From contig OY829537.1 in assembly GCA_963691705.1 (NCBI GenBank), positions 57,512,304 to 57,576,303 on the forward strand: a DNA stretch of 64,000 bases, in the 5' to 3' direction. Below the pieces are notes generated by a model. That model saw only the letters and a program-made list of their open reading frames with translations, had not been told where the DNA came from and ran no database searches. Source of the stretch: Viola odorata. Taxonomy: Eukaryota > Streptophyta > Magnoliopsida > Malpighiales > Violaceae. Position numbers and translations under genes: made by a program. Shown one piece after another: positions 60,306 to 64,000 of the stretch (within the stretch, counting starts at the first letter, position 1; every line of letters begins with the position of its first letter).

Positions 60306-63300
60306 GTCACGTCCGCACATGTTGTCTGTTAAGCGTTGTGAAAGGTCACGTCCCCACATCGTGTTGTTAATGTTGTGTCTGGTCACGTCCACACATGTCG
60401 TCTGATAATGTTGTGTCTGGTCACATCCGCATATATCGTCTGTTAAGCGTTGTGAAGGGTCATGTCGCCACATCGTGTTTTTAATATTGTGTCTGGTCAC
60501 GTCCGCACATGTCATCTCTTAAGCGTTGTGAAGGGTCACGCCCCCACCTCGTGTTATTAATGTTGTGTCTGGTCACGTCCGCACAGTCGTGTGATAAAGT
60601 TGTGTCTGGTCACGTCCGCACATGTTGTCAGTTAAACGTTGTCAAGGGTCACGTCCCCACATCGTGTTTTTAATGGTGTGTTTGGTCACGTCCGCACAGT
60701 CGTCTGATAATGTTGTGTCTGGTCACGTCCGCACATGTTGTCTGTTAAGCGTTGTGAAGGGTCACGTCCTCACATCGTGTTTTTAATGGTGTGTTTGGTC
60801 ACGTCCGCACAGACGTCTGATAATGTTATTTCTGGTCACGCCCGCGCATGTCATCTCTTAAGCGTTGTGAAGGGTCACGTCCCCATATCATGTTTTTAAT
60901 GTTGTGTCTGGTCACGTCTGCACAGTCGTCATATAATGTTGTGTCAGGTCACGTCCGCACATGTTGTCTGTTAAGCGTTGTGAAAGGTCACGTCCCCACA
61001 TCGTGTTGTTAATGTTGTGTCTGGTCACGTCCACACATGTCGTCTGATAATGTTGTGTCTGGTCACATCCGTACATGTCATCTCTTAAGCATTGTGAAGG
61101 GTAACGTCCGCACAGTCGTCTGATAATATTGTATCTGGTCAGTTCCGCACATGTTGTCTGTTAAGCGTTGTGAAGGGTCACGTCCCCACATCGTGTTTTT
61201 AATGGTGTGTTTGGTCACGTCCGCACAGTCGTCTTATAATGTTGTGTCTGGTCATGTCTGCACATGTTGTATGTCAAGCATTGTGAAGGGTCACGTCCCG
61301 ACATCGTGTATTTAATGTTGTGTTTGGTCAGCTACGCACATGTCGTCTGATAATGTTGTGTCTGGTCACGTCCGCACATGTTGTCTGTTAAGCGTTGTGA
61401 AGGGTCACGTCCACATCATGTTGTTAATGTTGTGTCAGGTCACGTCCACATATGTCGTCTGATAATGTTGTGTCTGGTCACGTCCGCACATGTCATATCT
61501 TAAGCGTTGTGAAAGGTCACGGCCCCACATCGTGTTGTTAATGTTGTGTCTGGTCACGTCCACACATGTCGTCTAATAATGTTGTGTCTGGTCACGTCCG
61601 CATATATCGTCTGTTAAGCGTTATGAAGGGTCAGGTCCCCACATCGTGTTTTTAATATTGTGTCTGGTCACTTCCGCACATGTCATCTCTTAAGCGTTGT
61701 GAAGGGTCACGCCCCCACCTCGTGTTATTAATGTTGCGTCTGGTCACGTCCGCACAATCGTGTGATAAAGTTGTGTCTAGTCACGTCCGCACAAGTCATC
61801 TCTTAAGCTTTGTGAAGGGTCACGTCCGTACAGTTGTCTGATAATGTTGTGTCTGGTCACTTCCGCACATGTTGTCTGTTAAGCGTTGTGAAGGGTCATG
61901 TCCCCATATTGTGTTTTTAATGTTGTGTCTCGTCACGTCCGCACAGTCGTCTGATAATGTTGTGTCTGGTAACTTCCGCACAGTCGTCTGATAATGTTGT
62001 GTCTGGTCACTTCCGCACATGTTGTCTGTTAAGCGTTGTGAGGGGTCACGTCCCGACATCGTGTATTTAATGTTGTGTTTGGTCAGGTACGCACATGTCG
62101 TCTGATAATGTTGTGTCTGGTCACTTCCGCACATGTTGTCTGTTAAGCGTTGTGAAGGGTCATGTCCCCACATTGTGTATTTAATGTTGTGTCTCGTCAC
62201 GTCCGCACAGTCGTTTGATAATATTGTGTCTGGTCACTTCCGCACATGTTGTCTGTCGAGCGTTGTGAAGGGTCACGTCCCCACATCGTGTATTTAATGT
62301 TGTGTTTGGTCAGGTACGCACATGTCGTCTGATAATGTTGTGTCTGGTCACTTCCGCACATGTTGTCTGTTAAGCGTTGTGAAGGGTCACGTCCCCACAT
62401 CATGTTGTTAATGTTGTGTCAGGTCACGTCCACATATGTCGTCTGATAATGTTGTGTCTGGTCACGTCCGCACATGTCATCTCTTAAGCGTTGTGAAGGG
62501 TCACGCCCCCACCTCGTGTTATTAATGTTGTGTCTGGTCACGTCCCCACAGTCGTGTGATAAAGTTGTGTCTGGTCACGTCCGCACATGTTGTCTGTTAA
62601 GCGTTGTGAAGGGTCACGTCCCCACATCGTGTTTTTAAGGGTGTGTTTGGTCACGTCCGCACAGTCATCTGATAATGTTGTGTCTGGTCACGTCCGCACA
62701 TGTTGTCTGTTAAGCGTTGTGAAGGGTCACGTCCTCACATCGTGTTTTTAATGGTGTGTTTGGTCACGTCCGCACAGACGTCTGATAATGTTATTTCTGG
62801 TCACGCCCGCGCATGTCATCTCTTAAGCGTTGTGAAGGGTCACGTCCCCATATCATGTTTTTAATGTTGTGTCTGGTCACGTCTGCACAGTCGTCATATA
62901 ATGTTGTGTCAGGTCACGTCCGCACATATTGTCTGTTAAGCGTTGTGAAAGGTCACGTCCCCACATCGTGTTGTTAATGTTGTGTCTGGTCACGTCCACA
63001 CATGTCGTCTGATAATGTTGTGTCTGGTCACGTCCGCATATATCGTCTGTTAAGCGTTGTGATGGGTCATGTCGCCACATCGTGTTTTTAATATTGTGTC
63101 TGGTCACGTCCGCACATGTCATCTCTTAAGCGTTGTGAAGGGTCACGCCCCCACCTCGTTTTATTAATGTTGTGTCTGGTCACGTCCGCACAGTCGTGTG
63201 ATAAAGTTGTGTCTGGTCACGTCCGCACATGTTGTCAGTTAAACGTTGTCAAGGGTCACGTCCCCACATCGTGTTTTTAATGGTGTGTTTGGTCACGTCC

Positions 63301-64000
63301 GCACAGTCGTCTGATAATGTTGTGTCTGGTCACGTCCGCACATGTTGTCTGTTAAGCGTTGTGAAGGGTCACGTCCTCACATCGTGTTTTTAATGGTGTG
63401 TTTGGTCACGTCCGCACAGACGTCTGATAATGTTATTTCTGGTCACTCCCGCGCATGTCATCTCTTAAGCGTTGTGAAGGGTCACGTCCCCATATCATGT
63501 TTTTAATGTTGTGTCTGGTCACGTCTGCACAGTCGTCATATAATGTTGTGTCAGGTCACGTCCGCACATGTTGTCTGTTAAGCGTTGTGAAAGGTCACGT
63601 CCCCACATCGTGTTGTTAATGTTGTGTCTGGTCACGTCCACACATGTCGTCTGATAATGTTGTGTCTGGTCACATCCGTACATGTCATCTCTTAAGCATT
63701 GTGAAGGGTCACGTCCGCACAGTCGTCTGATAATATTGTATCTGGTCAGTTCCGCACATATTGTCTGTTAAGCGTTGTGAAGGGTCACGTCCCCACATCG
63801 TGTTTTTAATGGTGTGTTTGGTCACGTCGCACAGTCGTCTTATAATGTTGTGTCTGGTCATGTCTGCACATGTTGTCTGTCAAACATTGTGAAGGGTCAC
63901 GTCCCGACATCGTGTATTTAATGTTGTTTTTGGTCAGCTACGCACATGTCGTCTGATAATGTTGTGTCCGGTCACGTCCGCACATGTTGTCTGTTAAGCG
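60306..64000 (+). repeat. 4.2-4.3 kb higher-order unit, copy 3 (truncated by window end)
   Basis: The first 0.65 kb (about 60.31-60.96 kb) is a patch matching about 58.61-59.26 kb at an offset of 1,701. After it the unit is collinear with copy 2 at 4,310, then at 4,308 after a 2-bp deletion near 61,411 (CACGTCCACATCATG where other copies have CACGTCCCCACATCATG). Modules near 61,820, 62,197 and 62,877 keep the 4,308 spacing. The window stops inside an alpha monomer, so the unit continues beyond the edge. Confidence 0.84.

Larger units (their letters stand above)
1..64000 (+). repeat. Satellite DNA array, 37-39 bp monomers, entire window
   Basis: Every line of the window is built from head-to-tail monomers of 37 to 39 bp sharing the skeleton (C/T)GCACA - TGATAATG or TTTTTAATG or TTAAGCG - TTGTG - GGTCACGTC. 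All copies lie in the same orientation, and I found no inverted block and no non-repeat insertion. One representative 38-bp monomer counts 6 A, 9 C, 10 G and 13 T, so GC is about 50 percent with a strong T-over-A excess on this strand. About 1,700 monomers fit in 64 kb. The array runs off both ends of the window, so its true length is unknown. Family and organism are not recognised. No CENP-B-box-like 17-mer, telomere repeat or microsatellite run was seen. No gene is supported anywhere in it. Confidence 0.97.

Noticed and set aside
1..64000. CRISPR array, suggested by short regular repeats of about 38 bp
   Set aside because: There are no unique spacers: the whole monomer repeats with no variable intervening sequence, and no cas genes are present.
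1..64000. Bacterial or phage origin, iterons or integron attachment sites
   Set aside because: The array is far too long and hierarchical, and no coding sequence of any kind accompanies it. A eukaryotic satellite is the simpler reading.
1..64000. CENP-B box or telomere-type repeats
   Set aside because: I looked for TTCG....CGGG-type boxes and TTAGGG/TTTAGGG runs and found none. TTAAGCG and AAGGGTC only superficially resemble parts of them.
1..64000. Transposable-element insertion, target-site duplications or terminal repeats
   Set aside because: No stretch departs from the monomer pattern. All block junctions join monomer to monomer.

Overview
The whole window is one uninterrupted satellite (tandem-repeat) array. 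I see no gene, RNA gene, transposon, CRISPR array or unique sequence anywhere in the 64,000 bases. Every stretch reads as head-to-tail copies, all in the same orientation, of a monomer of 37 to 39 bp. That is roughly 1,700 monomers. This points to a eukaryotic nuclear genome, such as a centromeric, pericentromeric or other heterochromatic block read through by long-read assembly. I do not recognise the satellite family and cannot name the organism.

There are three main monomer classes on the + strand. 'Alpha' (39 bp) contains TTAAGCGTTGTGAAGGGTCAC. 'Beta' (37 bp) contains a TTTTTAATG, TATTTAATG or TTGTTAATG core. 'Gamma' (37 or 38 bp) contains GTCTGATAATGTTGTGTC. A gamma-alpha-beta set of 38+39+37 bp makes a 114-bp trimer. 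Because 114 is divisible by 3, one minus-strand frame stays open across successive trimers. This yields many short, near-identical open frames with a 38-residue period, which I regard as by-products of the repeat length.

Above the trimer lies a layered history of segmental tandem duplication, which I mapped by exact offsets between matching landmarks. From 1 to about 22.8 kb, a unit of about 11.8 to 13.5 kb is present twice. Copy 1 carries an extra 1,884-bp tandem unit and copy 2 an extra 263-bp unit. From 20.9 to 35.8 kb, a 6.5-kb stretch recurs at an offset of 8,354. From 30.0 to 45.6 kb there is an almost perfect 7,789-bp tandem duplication, each half containing a 2,420-bp-offset duplication. 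From 47.4 to 50.7 kb, about 0.8 kb recurs at an offset of 2,494. From 51.8 kb to the right edge, a 4.23-kb higher-order unit occurs about 2.9 times.

The variants that separate copies are mostly single-base changes, many of them CpG to TpG or CpA. There are also deletions or insertions of whole monomers and a few rarer 1-, 2- or 24-bp deletions that serve as lineage tags. The array evidently evolves by unequal exchange or amplification in units ranging from one monomer to more than 10 kb. Coordinates of block boundaries are hand-read, and most are good to a few tens of bases.
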